Source: DATFDN01 sp963818725 (GTDB lineage Bacteria; Pseudomonadota; Alphaproteobacteria; Acetobacterales; Acetobacteraceae). Taken from it: a stretch of DNA of 64,000 nt. The stretch's first letter is position 1. Each line of letters starts with the position of its first letter. Shown piece by piece: positions 63,793 to 64,000 of the stretch. The notes under the pieces were generated by a model. It worked only from the letters and a program-made list of their open reading frames with translations. It was not told where the DNA came from and made no database searches. Where the stretch lies: positions 310,001 to 374,000 of the forward strand of contig CAWFTU010000007.1 in NCBI GenBank assembly GCA_963818725.1, read 5' to 3'. Position numbers and translations under genes: made by a program.

Positions 63793-64000
63793 ACTGCATC
63801 AGCAATGCCGCCCCGCCGCAAGGGGGGTGGGTAATTACATCGAGCGCCTGCACGAGGAATTCAAGCGCCGCATCAAGACACAGACCGTGCTGCCCTCAGC
63901 GGAGACCGCGGCGATGTTGTTTTGGGCACTGCTTGCTTCAGGACAGATTACCATGCGCAAGGTCGACGGCTGGCAGACGCTTCCCGAAAAGCTCGCTCCT

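Larger units (their letters stand above)
62417..63838 (-). mobile_element. IS66-family element (single-ORF type)
   Basis: 1422 bp; inverted repeats GTAATTACCCACCCC; perfect 8-bp duplication ATCGAGCG (62409-62416, 63839-63846). Only the TnpC-like gene is present, with no TnpA or TnpB, as in the ISBst12-like subgroup. Confidence 0.94.
61279..64000 (+). mobile_element. IS256-family element, copy 2 (split by IS66, right end off the window)
   Basis: Left end GGTGCCGTCGCGGATGTGG as in copy 1. The transposase is identical to copy 1 up to the IS66 insertion. The right end lies beyond the window. Confidence 0.93.
61374..64000 (+). pseudogene. IS256-family transposase interrupted by IS66
   Basis: Identical reading to the copy at 55046-56266: MQKNSTSAEAAPLFAGEAWF to SARTTNAIER, where IS66 enters at 62417. 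After the 8-bp duplication it resumes IERLHEEFKRRIKTQTVLPS and runs to the window edge. It was intact until the IS66 insertion, so IS256 spread within this prophage came first and IS66 second. Confidence 0.93.

Noticed and set aside
1..64000. CRISPR array, rRNA operon or replication origin
   Set aside because: No regularly spaced short repeats, rRNA-like sequence or iteron/parABS pattern was seen.

Overview
The window looks like a chromosomal stretch of a GC-rich alphaproteobacterium, most likely Acetobacteraceae/Rhodospirillales. The evidence is overall base composition, the Kdp operon layout, a PQQ methanol dehydrogenase of the lanthanide type paired with a cytochrome c, and the insertion-sequence (IS) families present. 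No plasmid origin, rRNA or CRISPR array was seen. There is one tRNA, tRNA-Ser(UGA).

Layout. 1-7.5 kb is ordinary housekeeping sequence: a partial VOC protein, a decayed LysR regulator, a cis-prenyltransferase, a minus-strand group (nitrilase-like amidase, NAD kinase, Rieske protein, small membrane protein), then a PhnW-like transaminase directly followed by formate-tetrahydrofolate ligase. 7.6-13 kb is one secreted beta-propeller/phosphoesterase gene broken by an IS630 and an ISAs1 element, with a second, inverted IS630 copy just downstream. 14.3-25.6 kb is the potassium module kdpF-A-B-C, a degenerate response regulator, kdpD and kdpE, followed by ptsN and a CDP-diacylglycerol pyrophosphatase. 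25.8-33.5 kb is an IS graveyard with two host-gene remnants. 33.5-37.4 kb holds a sulfotransferase-like gene and the xoxF-type dehydrogenase/cytochrome pair. 38-46 kb is a second IS cluster. 46.4-61.3 kb is the minus-strand tail and host-specificity end of a prophage (glycine-rich, fibre-like, Fn3 and SGNH-hydrolase proteins, then small membrane proteins), cut by IS256, IS701, IS630 and IS3 elements. The window ends inside a second IS256 copy that is itself split by an IS66 element.

Most unusual signal. Nine copies of a 50-55 bp nested palindrome lie inside transposase genes of six IS families (ISAs1, IS630, IS3, IS481, IS701, IS66). Every copy sits immediately after a (T/C)GGGCG hexamer. Two blocks are constant (AAGGTTCC and GGAA), while both stems change sequence but stay complementary. 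This is a structured, site-specific miniature element for which I know no name. Two further miniature elements were found: a 124-bp one with 10-bp target duplications (two copies), whose termini match an IS4-family element in the window, and a 227-bp one with a 5-bp duplication.

Caution. Many host and IS genes carry single-base indels, often in homopolymers (kdpA, kdpE, a methyltransferase, several transposases). These may be real decay or uncorrected sequencing error, and calls of 'pseudogene' should be read with that in mind.
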